Assembly: GCA_905221615.1 (NCBI GenBank)
Contig: CAJNDT010006135.1
Span: 1,073,501-1,137,500, forward strand
Direction: 5' to 3'
DNA length: 64,000 nt
Source: Symbiodinium sp. CCMP2592
Taxonomy: Eukaryota > Sar > Dinophyceae > Suessiales > Symbiodiniaceae
Within the stretch, counting starts at the first letter, position 1, and each line of letters starts with the position of its first letter. Shown one piece after another: positions 9,849-20,443 of this stretch. A program made the position numbers and the translations under genes. The notes under the pieces were generated by a model. It did not search any database. It was not told where the DNA came from and worked only from the letters and a program-made list of their open reading frames with translations.

Positions 9849-11775
9849 AAAAAATGATAAGATTTCTCTCAGTCCAAACCTTAACCCCTGCAAAACCATT
9901 CTAAAACACCTTCAACCTTACAGAAAGCAAAAAATTGAAAACAAGAAACCTTTAAGGACACATCCGAAGCCAGAATTAAAAACTGACTCCAAAGAACCTA
10001 ATGCCCCAAAATATGATCAAAAGCAAGTTCCGATTGAGAAATCCTTAAGGACGCCCACAAGCATGGAGGATCGCGGGACTTAGTAGGCATGTCATAAGTA
10101 GAGTTATCAGGTCTAATGCCCTAACAGCGTTCCGAATTGGTGACGGTACCTAAAAGTCTATAAGCCCTCGACCCCTGAACCCCTACCTTAACCTCCCAGA
10201 ACCTATTTTTGGAGGTTCTTATGATTAACCCTAATATGGAATTCTTAGTAGGGACCCTACAAAAAAGTAGGTTCTCTTGCTTCCCCAAAAAGCCAGGGAA
10301 GTAAAAGGTTAAACTTTCAGATTTGAGATTACTACGAAAATATATAAACCCAAAAAAATTGAAGGTCAGGTACTGGAGAAGTAAGACAACGCAAACCATA
10401 AACCCCAAACCCAAAACCTACCCATAGGCTCCATAGTAGTTCCTTTTTGGGATTGCCTTATAGGATTCTCAATATGATCCCCCAAAAGGAACTACTATGG
10501 AGCCTCTAGGCAAACCCTGCTACGGTGGATGATATAAATCCTGCATTACGCATAATAAGGAACCTACCAAAATTCGATACAATCCTTATGATGGGTAATG
10601 CAGGATTTATATCATCAACCCTAAACCCTAAAACCCTATAGACCCCTTAAAGGAACCCCTAAAAGGGTACCCTCATAGACCCCTTTAAAGGAACCCTAGG
10701 AACCGTAGTTTAAGGGCTTCCAGTGAGGGAACCCTTCCCGGCCTCGCCCGAACAAGTCCAAAGCTCGCCGAGAACGAGCTCCTGGGCCGGGATCAGGGCT
10801 TCTTCTTGGAAAGGCAGGGGACTTAGTAAGTAGGTTATAAGTAGAGTCATAAGTACCCTAAATGGAGTTACCCCAATTATAACCCTACTTATAACCTACT
10901 TACTAAGTCCCCTGCCCCTCCAAGTTGGGCGGTTTTCTTTTAAAGGGATCTATAAGGGTACCTTTAAAGGGCTCCCTCAAGCGATCTATAGGGTTTTAGG
11001 TTTAAAGGGTTGGTGATAGAAATCCTGCATTACCTTAAGGACCCTAAACTATGGGAATGATGGTATTTTCCATATATTATGGGTAATGCAGGATTTGTAT
11101 CATCCACCGTAGGGTTCCTTTACATGGATCTATAGGTTTCTATAACAGGTTCGGGGCATACTTTAGGGGTTTACTGGTTCAGGGTTTAATTGTTTAGGGG
11201 TCTATTTCATTCTGCCCAAGGCTTACACCAGGCTCCCAAAAAAGTCTAGTGTTTAGGGTTTGAGGCTTTAGAGATCCCTGTATCCCGTAAATAAGGAATA
11301 TACCGTACACCATAATATGAAGGTCCCTATCAATCAATATATTCCTTAACAAGGGATGTTGGGCTCTCTGAGGGTTTTTTCAAGGCACCGGACTTTACGA
11401 AGGGGCTTAAGGGTTTAGGTAAAGGGGTTTAGAGTTTAAGGCTTAGGCGTAGGGATCCATAAGGGTTCTGTTAAAGGGATCTTTTCGGGTTCCATGAAGG
11501 GGCTTAGGGGTTTAGGGTCTGGGGTGTAGGCGTATAGGGTGTAGGTTTTAGGCTGGTACCGGAGGTGTGGAGTTTCGGGTGTGGGATTCGGGTTTCTTAG
11601 AATTTGGGGCAGTTAGGGTTTAGGGTGTAGGTTTGAAGGTTTAGGGTTTGGCGGTTTAAGGGCTTAGGGTCTTACGGGTTTCTTGCTGAGGAAGTTACGA
11701 TTTAATTTAAGTTGACAGCATAGGAGTGAATGACAGGCTTTGCGTAGTGTGCAAAAATTAACTTCCTGCAAGAAC

Positions 11776-11882
11776 TCAGTGTACCCAGGAACATCGCACT
11801 TTAGCGTTTCCGACACCCACAGAGACCCAAGGGCTTTTTGCTAAAAGATTCCGGATGTAGGTAGCGGCGTCGGGCTTAGAGT
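11776..11882 (-). CDS. exon, unknown protein
   Basis: Acceptor GCTGCAAG|AC, then KPDAATYIRNLLAKSPWV, VSVGVGNAKVRC and a stop TGA at 11778-11776. A GT donor just before the stop (TCCTGG|GTACAC) would make it internal instead. The flanking 9850-11770 holds elements A, D and short GGTTCC modules and no other exon I can support. Confidence 0.5.
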
Positions 11883-12108
11883 CTTGCAGCTTCGTGGAAT
11901 GGTTTTTACACGTTTCATATAAAGGATTCATAGAATGCTTCGCAGGACTTACTATCCAGGCTTCCTTCTACATTTTTGATTATGCAACTTCGGCCTTTCG
12001 GACTTATGGTTTGGAAAAAATGCCCAAGGCGACATGACGGTCCAATAACCTACGACTCGACGGGCTTTACCAAATGCACACGGATTACCCCGAACACAGT
12101 CTTAAGCT

Positions 12109-12206
12109 AGGATGCCCAGTAACCTAGGAATAAACAGGGCTCCCTTTTTGGTATTGGGAACCTAGGACTACAAAAAGGGAATAAGGGTACTACTGGGCAT
12201 CCTAGC
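12109..12206. repeat. TIR element, family L' (~98 bp)
   Basis: Ends TAGGATGCCCAGTAACC and complement, inner GGGCTCCCTTTTTGG. It is related to family L (18055-18166, 24920-25030, 39624-39733, 61274-61384; ends CTAGGACCCAGAGTAGGCCC / GTTACTCTTGGGTCTAG). A second L' copy at 48566-48782 has a family M element nested inside. Confidence 0.82.
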
Positions 12207-12436
12207 AAGCGGAAAAGCCCTGCCAATAAGGAAATGTTCCTTAGTTACGAGATAGAAACCGTCTCGGGTTTGAATCTGTGGCTTCAAGAAACAATAGAAA
12301 ACAGTAGGGTTGTATATCTTCTACTCATGGGGTCAGACCTTAAAGAATCGACAGGGTTTGGAATACCGGGACGTATGTATTCGGAATGCCGAGAAGTATG
12401 CATTCCTGTCTCAAGATTACCGCGTAATTACAGCAC

Positions 12437-12609
12437 CTGCCCTAGCTCGAACGTTCTGTCGCCAAGCCACCCCGCAGCCACAGCAGCAAGGACGAAACCG
12501 AGGCCTCTGTTGCTGTTGGGTTTCGGGTGGTTGTTTACGTGTTGAGTCGTTTGGGTGCAGGGATCAGGGTGATGAGGCTATGCAGGCTGTCTGTCAGGTT
12601 CAGAGTCTG
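12437..12609 (-). CDS. two exon segments, the second hydrophobic
   Basis: Minus strand 12609-12541 reads TLNLTDSLHSLITLIPAP then KRLN. Then 12512-12437 reads RGLGFVLAAVAAGWLGDRTF, a likely membrane segment, ending GGGCAG|GTGCTG. The 28 nt between begin GTAAAC and end CAACAG, and the phases match if removed. That is far shorter than the other introns here. Unspliced, the first segment ends at TAA. I regard this as two exons of one gene or as a frameshifted copy. Confidence 0.42.
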
Positions 12610-12614
12610 GATAC

Positions 12615-12646
<32 letters not shown>

Positions 12647-12800
12647 AAATGTGTGTATATATATATATATATGTTCTTACAATAAAACACATATGTATGT
12701 ATGTATGTATGTATGTCTGTATGTCTGTATGTATGTATGTATGTATGTCTGTATGTATGTATGTATGTGTGGGTGTGTATATATATGTATACGCACACAT
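12610..12800. repeat. compound microsatellite (TA, GT, TATG)
   Basis: TA run, GT run, second TA run, then about 25 units of TATG/TCTG. The Tyr/His/Cys-rich frames on both strands are by-products. Confidence 0.93.
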
Positions 12801-12936
12801 ACAGCGACTTTGGCCAGAAGAGGTTCGTCGGGTGGGAATCACAGTTTCGCGAACTGCCACCGAATTTCTGCGCACACTTCACCCCAGCCTGGCGATACCG
12901 AAACCCAGACCGTGCACACATAGACATGAATGCCTA
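12800..12936. CDS. coding-like island, strand unresolved
   Basis: Non-repetitive bases between the microsatellite and an E element. Plus strand: RLWPEEVRRVGITVSRTATE. Minus strand: RYRQAGVKCAQKFGGSSRNC. The neighbours favour the minus strand. There is no decisive splice site. Confidence 0.33.
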
Positions 12937-13280
12937 CTTAGAGGATCATGGGACTTAGCAAGTAAGTTATAATTGGAGTTATAAGTCCTCAAAGTGGGGT
13001 TATCCAAAAATTATAACCTACTTGTAACCCTACTTACTAAGTCCCATGAGCCTTCAAGTACATATACCCTCAAAATCCAAACGCCGAGAACTCCGAACCA
13101 TCAATCTTTGATGTACGACTAGGGTTTAGGGTTCCTTTAAAGGGATCTATAAGGGTACCTTTAAGGGGCTCCTTTAAGGGATGTATAGGGCTTTAGGAAG
13201 CCTCAAAGGTCGCCAACTCTACTCTGCCTAGAACGCTCGACAGAGGCGCCTGAGCGATGCAGACTACCCAGAGGCTCCAT

Positions 13281-13312
13281 ATATAGGGTTTAGGGTTTAG
13301 GGTTTAGGGTTA
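13281..13312. repeat. telomere repeats inserted in a family G element
   Basis: Four TTTAGGG units interrupt the left arm of the G element at 13267-13402, between CCATATATA and GTACCATT. Both parts of the arm are otherwise intact, so the repeats arrived after the element. Confidence 0.85.
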
Positions 13313-13795
13313 AGTACCATTATGGAATTAGGTCCCCAAAGCCATAATATGGATGGTCTTTTGGGACCTAGTTCCATTTTGGTACTGTATATGGAGCCTC
13401 TAGAGAAGGTAGCCTGGATAGTTACCAAGAGGCTCCATGGTAGTTCCTTTTTGGGGGATCATATTTAGAATCCTATAAGGTGGACCTTCCACGAGTTAGC
13501 CAAGCATGCAACAGCTGCGTTGAGCTGGTTGCGATAGCTACAAATCCTATAAGGTGATCCCAAAAAGGAACTAATTACTAACTATGGAGCCAATGGGTAG
13601 GTCTAAATGGAGCCAATGGGTAGGTCTAACTTTATTGGAGCACAATAAAGCATGATGACAAGAAGGAGCACCGAGGAATGGCGTTAGCAATTATGTAGGT
13701 GCCGGCATTATTAAGTGTCAAGAACTTGGCTCTTAATGAGTGTAAAAAAATCAGCGACCTGAAGCTATATCCTGATCGGTGGTATGGTGAACATT

Positions 13796-13852
13796 AGGGC
13801 CCAAAAAAGGTTGGATAAGTGCCGGACTGGTAGACGAGCTCATCATCGTCCT
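13796..13852 (-). CDS. short exon, unknown
   Basis: After ACGGGACAG| the minus strand reads DDDELVYQSGTYPTFFGP and a TAA. Acidic start and good coding look, but only 18 codons. It may be internal rather than terminal. Confidence 0.42.
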
Positions 13853-13972
13853 GTCCCGTGGTTCGTTCGGACGGGTGGGACCACAGTGTAGGATTTTGGG
13901 TATAGGGTTTAGGGTTCAGGGTCTAGGGTTCAGTGGTTTAAGGTAGAGAGGTTTAGGGTTCAGGATCCTGAA

Positions 13973-14187
13973 TTCTAGCTGCTTGAGTTGGGTCCTCTTG
14001 TTTTCGGCTTGCTCCAAGGTTCACATTGGTTCCAGGAGCCTGCAGCACGAAAAGCACTGAATCCCTCAAGAGGGAGCTTAAATATCAGAGTGCAGGACAA
14101 AACAGCTTGAAAGAACTCACGCGCAAGCAGACACTTGCAAGCCCGGCAAGCACTGTCCTGGTCGAGGGCACACAAAGAAACCTGAAA
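13973..14187 (-). CDS. exon, Cys-containing, unknown
   Basis: Acceptor AAGTTTTTTCAG| is strong. The frame gives CALDQDSACRACKCLLAREF then FQAVLSC and FSAFRAAGSWNQ, ending at TAG. A second small island at 14287-14335 (VRADSRSDHGQG) lies upstream on the same strand. Confidence 0.45.
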
Positions 14188-14696
14188 AAACTTGGCACTT
14201 CCTGAACGCTAGAAAACCTCCAAAACTCTACAGAACCCAAGCTGCAATTCCTGGCAACAAGCACCCTAAACCCTAAACCCTAAATGCGTGCCTTGTCCGT
14301 GGTCAGACCGTGAGTCAGCCCGGACCGTGACCCCTTACCCAAAGGCTCTATGTACCCATATGGTAGGTCCTTAGGCCTTAAAGTAACCATATAGGGACCC
14401 CTTTAAGGCCTGAGTACCTACTATATGGGTACATGGAGCCTTAGGGTTGATATACTAGCCCCCTGAAGCGTGTAGCATTAAAAAGCCCTGTGATTTTATT
14501 TCTGCTGACCCCCCGAACCCCAGATCCTGAACTTTCGATTTTCTAAATGCGATACCTCAAAGGGAGCATTAAACCTATCACATCACAAAGCAGAGGGTCC
14601 AAGTACCCAAATAGTAGGGTTTTAGATCCCAAAATCCATACCCTGAGTGGTTTTTGGAGCTTGAAACCCTACTATTTGGGCACTTGGACCCTTAGG

Positions 14697-14775
14697 GAAA
14701 AGCAGAACGAGTCCTTGGTCAGGCCCTCCCCTTTGGACTCGATGCGGAAGTCCATGTCCAGCTCCTCTGGAACTG
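14697..14775 (-). CDS. exon, unknown
   Basis: Acceptor CTAGTCTCAG|TT, then VPEELDMDFRIESKGEGLT, KDSFCFS. It runs directly into a hairpin element (14595-14695, ends CCTAAGGGTCCAAGTGCCC), which would be the next intron. The codon pattern strongly favours the minus strand. Confidence 0.6.
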
Positions 14776-15343
14776 AGACTAGAAAGGGCTCCTTAGAGGG
14801 ATCTAGAGTCTATGGGGTTCCTTAAAGGGATCTATAGGGTTTAGGGTTTAGGGTCTACGTGAAGGGGCAGGGGACTTAGTAGGTAGGTATAAGTAAAGCT
14901 ATCAGTTATCAGTACCCTAAATGGAGTTATCCCAATTATAACCCTACTTATGACCTACTTACCAGTTCCCTGACCCTCCAAGTAGACACCCTACCTGCAC
15001 CCTTTCTCCCTACTTGGAGGGTCACGCGACTTAGTAAATAGTTACCTTACATGGGAGTTTCCGAAAACAGGGGACCCTAGTATAGTAATTACCCTAAATG
15101 GTGGATCACCCCAAAATGAGGCACTCCTAATTTTCGGAAACTCCCATATAGAGTTACAAGTGCCACCGGCTACAGGACCCGACACCCTGAGACAATTCCA
15201 GGGATCCACTCTCCCGCATCCCTTACCCGAAAGACCAACTGAGCCTTAAGGTTTGGGGTTTAGGGTTTGGGATTTCAGGTTTAGGGTTTAGGGTTTGGGA
15301 TTTCAGGTTTAGGGTTTAAGGTTGAGGGTTTGGGGTTTAAGGT

Positions 15344-15560
15344 TTAGGGGGGCCCTTTCCGATAAACTACGAACCCCGAAGCCGTGGTGTACGAGCCTCG
15401 AACCCCAGCCTTAAAGTGAGGGCCCTGTCCAACTACGTGGTGTACGAGCCTCGAAATGCTTTAGGGTTCATGTCGTCCGGGAGGTTTAGCGCCAGTGAAA
15501 CGAAGGCCTGATACTTACATTCCCCAGCAATCCCGCCGAATACACATACCCGTTTTCCCA
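15344..15560 (-). CDS. two exons split by a 53-bp GC-AG intron with a 20-bp duplication
   Basis: Exon 15560-15450 follows ACTGCATAG| and reads GKRVCVFGGIAGECKYQAF then VSLALNLPDDMNPKAFR. The intron is 15449-15397 (GC...AG). The exon resumes GSYTTASGFVVYRKG and stops at TAA 15346-15344. The sequence TTCGAGGCTCGTACACCACG occurs at both edges, so the intron looks like the product of a local tandem duplication. If the intron is not removed the frame stops after SYTT. It is the 3' part of the gene whose other exons lie up to 17481. Family unknown. Confidence 0.68.
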
Positions 15561-15812
15561 CTATGCAGTCTTAATCCAAAAAGTCCTAGGTGCCGTTGCC
15601 GGCGGTACTTTCCGAAATCATAAGTGATACGGTTGATGATATAAATCCTGCATGACCCATAATAAGGAATATACCATAATTACCATATATTCCTTATTAT
15701 GGGTAATGCAGGATTTATATCATCAACCGTAGTTTTTCCTAATACGGAAACTCTACATTCTCTAGAGAAACTTGGGGGACCCTCGAGGGCCTAAGCATGC
15801 TACTGGGGTATC

Positions 15813-15892
15813 TTAGGGTTTAGGGTTTAGGGTTTAGGGGTTTAGGGTTTAGGGTTTAGGGTTTAGGGGTTTAGGGTTTAGGGTTTCTAGTC
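15813..15892. repeat. TTTAGGG / TTTAGGGG telomere-type array
   Basis: About eleven units, mostly TTTAGGG with two extra G positions. It lies between two exon islands, i.e. inside a probable intron. Confidence 0.93.
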
Positions 15893-15902
15893 TCGTGGGA
15901 TT

Positions 15903-16015
15903 TAGGACCCACGGTGCACGAAATGACCCTTTTCGTGCCATGGCAACGTACAGGCAGCTCTTGCTGCCGATAAAACGGAAAGCCAGGCGTTGCTGCGTCG
16001 CTGACTTGCTCGGGC
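15903..16015 (-). CDS. exon, unknown
   Basis: Minus-strand frame QQRLAFRFIGSKSCLYVAMA then RKGSFRAPWVLNP. A second frame of the same strand is also open but less protein-like. Edges are approximate. Confidence 0.5.
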
Positions 16016-16059
16016 GGTCAAAAGCAAGGGTTCAGGGTTTCGGGGGCTGGGTTCAGAGG

Positions 16060-16162
16060 GGTCCTTATGTATGGCTTCGTGGTATCCAATATGACCAAAG
16101 TCCCGCAATAAGGAATACTTGGACTCTGATAGATAAAACTGAACCGTCTCTTCTTCCAAGAA
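16060..16162 (-). CDS. exon, unknown
   Basis: Minus strand EEETVQFYLSESKYSLLRDF then GHIGYHEAIHKDPSEP. The likely acceptor is upstream of TTCTTGGAAG. It is in the same array as its neighbours. Confidence 0.5.
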
Positions 16163-16254
16163 ACGCTACTTCAGGTTCAAGTGGCTCTCATATAGCCCCT
16201 AACTTTAAGTACAAATCACCATTGACAGCAGGGGGTGCCCCGTACCCTTATATT

Positions 16255-16486
16255 CTGAATCCTTGCAGCGATTCACTATATATCTCAAGAAAACAAGTCT
16301 GCTTGATGCACCGAGCAGCAGCGACGTCGGATTCGGGCACTGCAGAAGCAGAGGGCTTTTGCTCTGCTGCAGCTCCCACGTGTGAAGCTTCTCTGTTGTA
16401 GTGTTTGGGCCCTTTGGGTTTTTCTACAACAAGGCTCAGGTTGCACTGTTCTGCGACTTGGATGTACGGACTGATCTCGTCATCCA
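16255..16486 (-). CDS. exon, unknown
   Basis: Acceptor GGCAAGTAG|TG, then DDEISPYIQVAEQCNLSLVV, EKPKGPKHYNREASHVG, a Ser/Ala/Pro stretch and CIKQTCFLEIYSESLQ. About 75 codons, one of the longer exons here. The 3' edge is uncertain (GA or GC donor before the TAA). Confidence 0.62.
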
Positions 16487-16689
16487 CTACTTGCCACTAT
16501 TCTGACTTGCGCAGTTCAGGGATTTAAGTTTTAAGGTTGAGTTTTCGGCTTCGGGCACTTCTCCTAGTTGCGACTCAACTTTTTGAGGTAGGTAGGACCT
16601 GGTAGGAAATGGCTAGGGGACTAGGAAGCTACGACGAATTCTGTTTGAATGACTATTCCCTCAAGTCGGTAGGGTGCCCATCCACTACG

Positions 16690-17030
16690 GCTTGGAGCCA
16701 CGATACAGCGGCTTTTGGCGGTGGAACCTTTACAAAGGAATCAAAGGATGCATCTGAATTACACAGGGAGGGCTGACCGTAGCAAGCTTCGGCCGAACCT
16801 CTTCGCAACCTACGGCTTCAGGACATTGAGACGGATCCTTGATCAGCCAGTTTCCACCATTGGGAATACAAAAGCTGTGGTCACCGCGACACCTGCACAA
16901 AGGATCGGGGACATGGAATCATTTGCAAGAGCGCTGCATCCTAAATTCAACTGTTGCACTATAGAACTTGGTTTCCAAACCAAGAACGAACTGTCCAAAC
17001 CATCTCAGTTCTGGCACAGGTAGTTTTGAA
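16690..17030. other. single-copy coding-like island, strand and frame unresolved
   Basis: Plus frame of 100 codons (QPVSTIGNTKAVVTATPAQR). Minus frames include ELRWFGQFVLGLETKFYSAT. Flanking exons are on the minus strand, so minus is more likely, but no junction could be fixed. Confidence 0.4.
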
Positions 17031-17119
17031 ATTTCCTACATGTCACTTGGGGTTTAAGGTTTAGGGGTCACCATGTTCGCATATGAGGACGCCCCGAATT
17101 TCTCTTTACCCGGCCTCAC

Positions 17120-17343
17120 CAGTACTCTCCGAAGACAGACGGCAGGTCGAGGCATTTGAACATGCCTGGCATATGGGAGTTTCCGGAAAATGCGGGACCC
17201 TAATATAATACACAAAAAAAAAGTAGGACCCTACCTATCAGGACCCCAGAATAAGGTACCCCTAATTTCCGGAAACTCCCATATCACACCCTGTTCAGGA
17301 GAAGCGCCCTGCTTCAATTGATCGACATTCGGCTTTGTATGGG
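17120..17343 (-). CDS. two exons joined across a family F element intron
   Basis: Exon 17343-17290 (AHTKPNVDQLKQGASPEQ) ends CAGG|GTGTG. The intron 17289-17166 (124 bp, GT-AG) is essentially one F element. The exon resumes at 17165 with GMFKCLDLPSVFGEYW and leaves by TACTG|GTGAGG at 17120. Phase 1 is kept across the junction. A further exon upstream at 17481-17421 reads APGMRNKCLMLLSRVLQ. Family unknown. Confidence 0.7.
17166..17289. repeat. TIR element, family F (~105 bp), acting as an intron
   Basis: Ends TATGGGAGTTTCCGAAAAT and complement, inner GGATCCTTATTATA. Other copies: 15050-15150, 20768-20876, 26478-26584, 27025-27130, 31227-31336, 54631-54738, 63572-63760 (composite). This copy lies between two in-phase exons. 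Confidence 0.88.
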
Positions 17344-18659
17344 CTAATAGGAAGGGTTTACGGGTTAGGGGTTGGGGTCTCGGGTATAGGGTTCAGAAGT
17401 TTAGGGCTTCTGACGAACTTAGTCCCGCAACTGCAGTACACGACTGAGAAGCATGAGGCATTTGTTACGCATGCCTGGGGCCTCTAGGGACTCCCGATAA
17501 ACCTTAAACCTATAGGTCCTAAACCCGAAGTCCTTAGCCATTTAAACCCTAAGCCCGAGACCTGAAACCTATATGTCCCAGACCCCTAGTCCCTAAGTCC
17601 TTAACCATAAACCCTAAATATAGTCTCCATTGTAATTCCTTTTTTGGTTTAACCACTATTACATTAAGGATCCTAAAAGGTAACCCCAAAAAGGAACTAC
17701 AATGGATACTATGGGTACATCTTAAATCTTAAACCTATATAGGTCCTAGACCCTAAGCCCTCCACTCGCAGCCCTAAGCCCTTCAACATGAAATCCCAAA
17801 CATTAAGCCCTACCTGGACCCTAAGGAACCTACCTTTTTAGGGTTCCCTCATATGATTTCTTTATATAAGTCCTCAAAAAAGTAGTTGCCTTGAAACCCT
17901 ACTATTTGGGTGCTTGGACCCTTAGGGAACGTTATCTAGTCTACAAGCAAAGATTAGAACAGCCATCCCACATCTCTGATACCCTAGCTCCCTAAAGCCG
18001 ATTATAAGCATCAACCCTAACACCGAACACTGTGTAAGTCTGAAACACTATCTAGACCTAAGAGTAACCTAGGAATAAAAAGGGTGCCCTTTTTGGTTTC
18101 AAGGGGTTTATAAGGGAACCTAAGCCTCAAAAAAGGGAATAAGGGCCTACTCTGGGTCCTAGTTAATCAACCCTGATAAACCTCAGCCCCAGATGCTATA
18201 TATGGAACCCTACACCCAAAAAGGAGACCACGCCAAATAATGACAACCCTGAGCACGAATCCCGAAACCCTATAAGCCCTAAGCCCCTACACCCGGAACC
18301 CCCAAACTCTCTAGAACCCTTCACGAAAGCCTTAAAGAAACCGTTCAAGGAGGTTTTCAAACGAAGCCTGAAGGGAACCCTGACAAGCTCTTTGTATACA
18401 AGCCTTACAGGAACCCTTTAAAACGAACCCTTTAAAGGGTCCCTTATAGAACCCCTCTCAAGAAACCCTTTACAGCTAACCCGTATAGGAACTCCGTAAA
18501 CCCTAGACCCTCATTTCAAACTAAACCCTTAGAAAGAACCCTTTACAGGATCCCTTATAGAAACCCTCTAAAGGCACCCTTTACAGCCAACCCTTATAAA
18601 CCATTGTAGGAACTCCGTAAACCCTAAACGCTAAACGCTAAGTAACCCGGAGAAAGAAC

Positions 18660-18742
18660 CCCCAAAAGAGGCCCGGCCTTCGTGGCCCAGGCTGTTTGGG
18701 TGCGCGCTGTCGCGGCTGCCACCTTCCGGCCAATGGCCCTTC
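18660..18742 (-). CDS. exon, Ala/Thr-rich
   Basis: Acceptor AACCTCAG|GA, then GRAIGRKVAAATARTQTAWA, TKAGPLLG. Possible GT donor at the 3' edge. The stretch 17482-18659 is element B, L, T-type and degenerate CCCTAAA repeats. Confidence 0.6.
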
Positions 18743-18901
18743 CTGAGGTTTAGGGTGTATTTTTATTTTATTTTTTTTTGGGGGGGGACTTACGGACTTT
18801 CCTCAGGTTTTAGGGTTTTCAATAGGATCCTTATTAAAAGGACCCCCAAAAATACGGTACCCCTATCTTTCGGAAACTCCCAGATGGGGGGACTTAAGGA
18901 T

Positions 18902-19304
18902 TTACTTGGGCTCAAGAGCCGGATCTAGGCTTTTAGGGTGCAGGTGCATCGCAGATTCTTATTTGAAGGCTCATTGGACTTAGTAAGTAAGGTATAAGTA
19001 GGTTATAGTTAGGATAGCCCCACTTAGGGGACTTATAACCCCGATTATAACCTACTTACTCCCATGATCCTCTAAGTAGTGGATTTCCAAAAGCCCTTGA
19101 AGTTATGTAGGACGCATTTTCGAGCAGCTTATGTGCTGTAGGTGAGAGGAAGAAAAAACATGCACCTTGTTTGAGTTCCATTCGACTTCAGGGCGCGACT
19201 TAGTAAATGGGGTGATAATTAGGGTAACTATACTTACAACCCCACTTAAGGTACTTATAACCTTACTTACTAAGTCCCAGGATCCTCCAAGTAACGATCA
19301 TAAC
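18902..19304 (-). CDS. 3' part of an unknown gene with E-element introns
   Basis: Exon 19185-19070 reads CRMELKQGACFFFLSPTAHK then LLENASYITSRAFGNPLL. Intron 19069-18958 (112 bp, GA-AG) is one E element. Terminal exon 18957-18902 reads ESAMHLHPKSLDPALEPK and stops TAA. A 17-nt upstream exon 19304-19288 (VMIV) before the E element at 19287-19186 keeps phase but is tentative. I first took 19165-19136 (GT...AG, 30 nt) as an intron; the frame is open through it, so it is coding. Confidence 0.68.
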
Positions 19305-19675
19305 CTACTATCTTGCAAGGTTTTGGATTTCAGACTGTAATTTGGTGTTTAGGGCTTCGGGAGCGACTTGAGGCCTACCATGTGGGTGCATGGACCGGTT
19401 CCTTCAGGAACAAACGGTTGATGATAGAAATCCTGCATTCCCCACAATAAGGAATATACCATAATTTCCAGATATTCCCTACTATCGGTAATGCAGTGCA
19501 GGATTTATATCATCAACCGAATGACTTAAGGTTCAATTATGTGAGTTAAGGTATAGGGTGCCGAATATAGGGGCACTAAGAACCAGACTAGGGTTTTGGG
19601 GCCTATTGTACTTTACTTAGGATAAAGTAGGGGTATATATTTAGGCCCCTATAGTAAGGTGCTTACTTTCAAGGA

Positions 19676-19853
19676 TCATTTCGTCCGTTTTGTTTTGAGC
19701 CCCTTTTTCCACCAGCAATCGATCATTTCGCCCCTAAGGTTGAAGCTCTTTTCACTGGCGAAGCCGGCTCTCATCGCAGACTGAGCACACGGAGGCTCTT
19801 TTGGACTTCTCAGAGTTCTACCTACCTGGAGCCCAAACTTTCCTAGCTTGTTA
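19676..19853 (-). CDS. two terminal exons, basic C-terminus
   Basis: Exon ~19846-19826 reads LGKFGLQ and ends CTCCAG|GTAGGT. Intron 19825-19781 (45 bp, GT-AG, ends GTGTGCTCAG). Last exon 19780-19676 reads SAMRAGFASEKSFNLRGEM, IDCWWKKGLKTKRTK and stops TGA. Phase 0 on both sides. The start of the gene, above the A element at 19860, was not found. Confidence 0.6.
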
Positions 19854-19979
19854 AGGACATACGGTTGATGATGAAAATCCAGCATTGTTCGTAATAAGGA
19901 GTATATCACAATTTTCATAGTTTAGGCTCCTTAAGGTAATGCAGGATATATATATATATACATACATATGTATATATCA

Positions 19980-20275
19980 TCAACCGTATATAAGGAAACC
20001 ATTATAGGGAACCCTAATAAGGAAGGTTTTACAGGGTCCAGGCATGTCCGAGATTGTAATACCTTTTTCACAGAACCTTTTTATTGTCAGGATCCTGGAA
20101 CACGAACCCGGCCCGGGTAACCTCGGAATGGTACTACGCTGTAGAATCAAACCTCGGTAACTTCGGTGAAGTGTATGCATACCTGATAGACTACTGCAGA
20201 GCTTTCCAGCATCAGGACCTCGAGTCACCCTAGACCGTCCAGGATTCAGATCACACCTACCCCCCGAGCACAAAG
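19980..20275 (-). other. single-copy island upstream of 19853, no resolved exon
   Basis: Minus frame of 97 codons with alternative start. A possible donor CTATCAG|GTATGC follows GPDAGKLCSSLS. It is probably exonic sequence of the gene ending at 19676, but no junction is certain. Confidence 0.33.
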
Positions 20276-20443
20276 CCAGTTCAGGAAGCCAAATACATTT
20301 CTATGAGCGTTATGGGGGCTCTTGTGCGATCTGGAGCAATTTCCGAGTTAAGGGTCAGGGGACTTGAAAAGGCATCATGAAGTCCGATGGAACCCACTTG
20401 AGAACTTTATGATCAAGCTTGCCTGCTCAGTGCGCGGGACGCG

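Noticed and set aside
9425-9857. Plus-strand frames of 95-105 codons
   Set aside because: They are antisense to the longer minus-strand frame 9848-9268, which is more protein-like and entered from a good acceptor.
12535-12972. Frames of 85-130 codons over the microsatellite
   Set aside because: Most codons come from TATG/TA repeats; only the ends outside the repeat are retained as exon candidates.
19136-19165. 30-nt GT...CTACAG intron
   Set aside because: The reading frame is open straight through it (30 nt is a multiple of three) and gives a sensible sequence, so no intron is needed.
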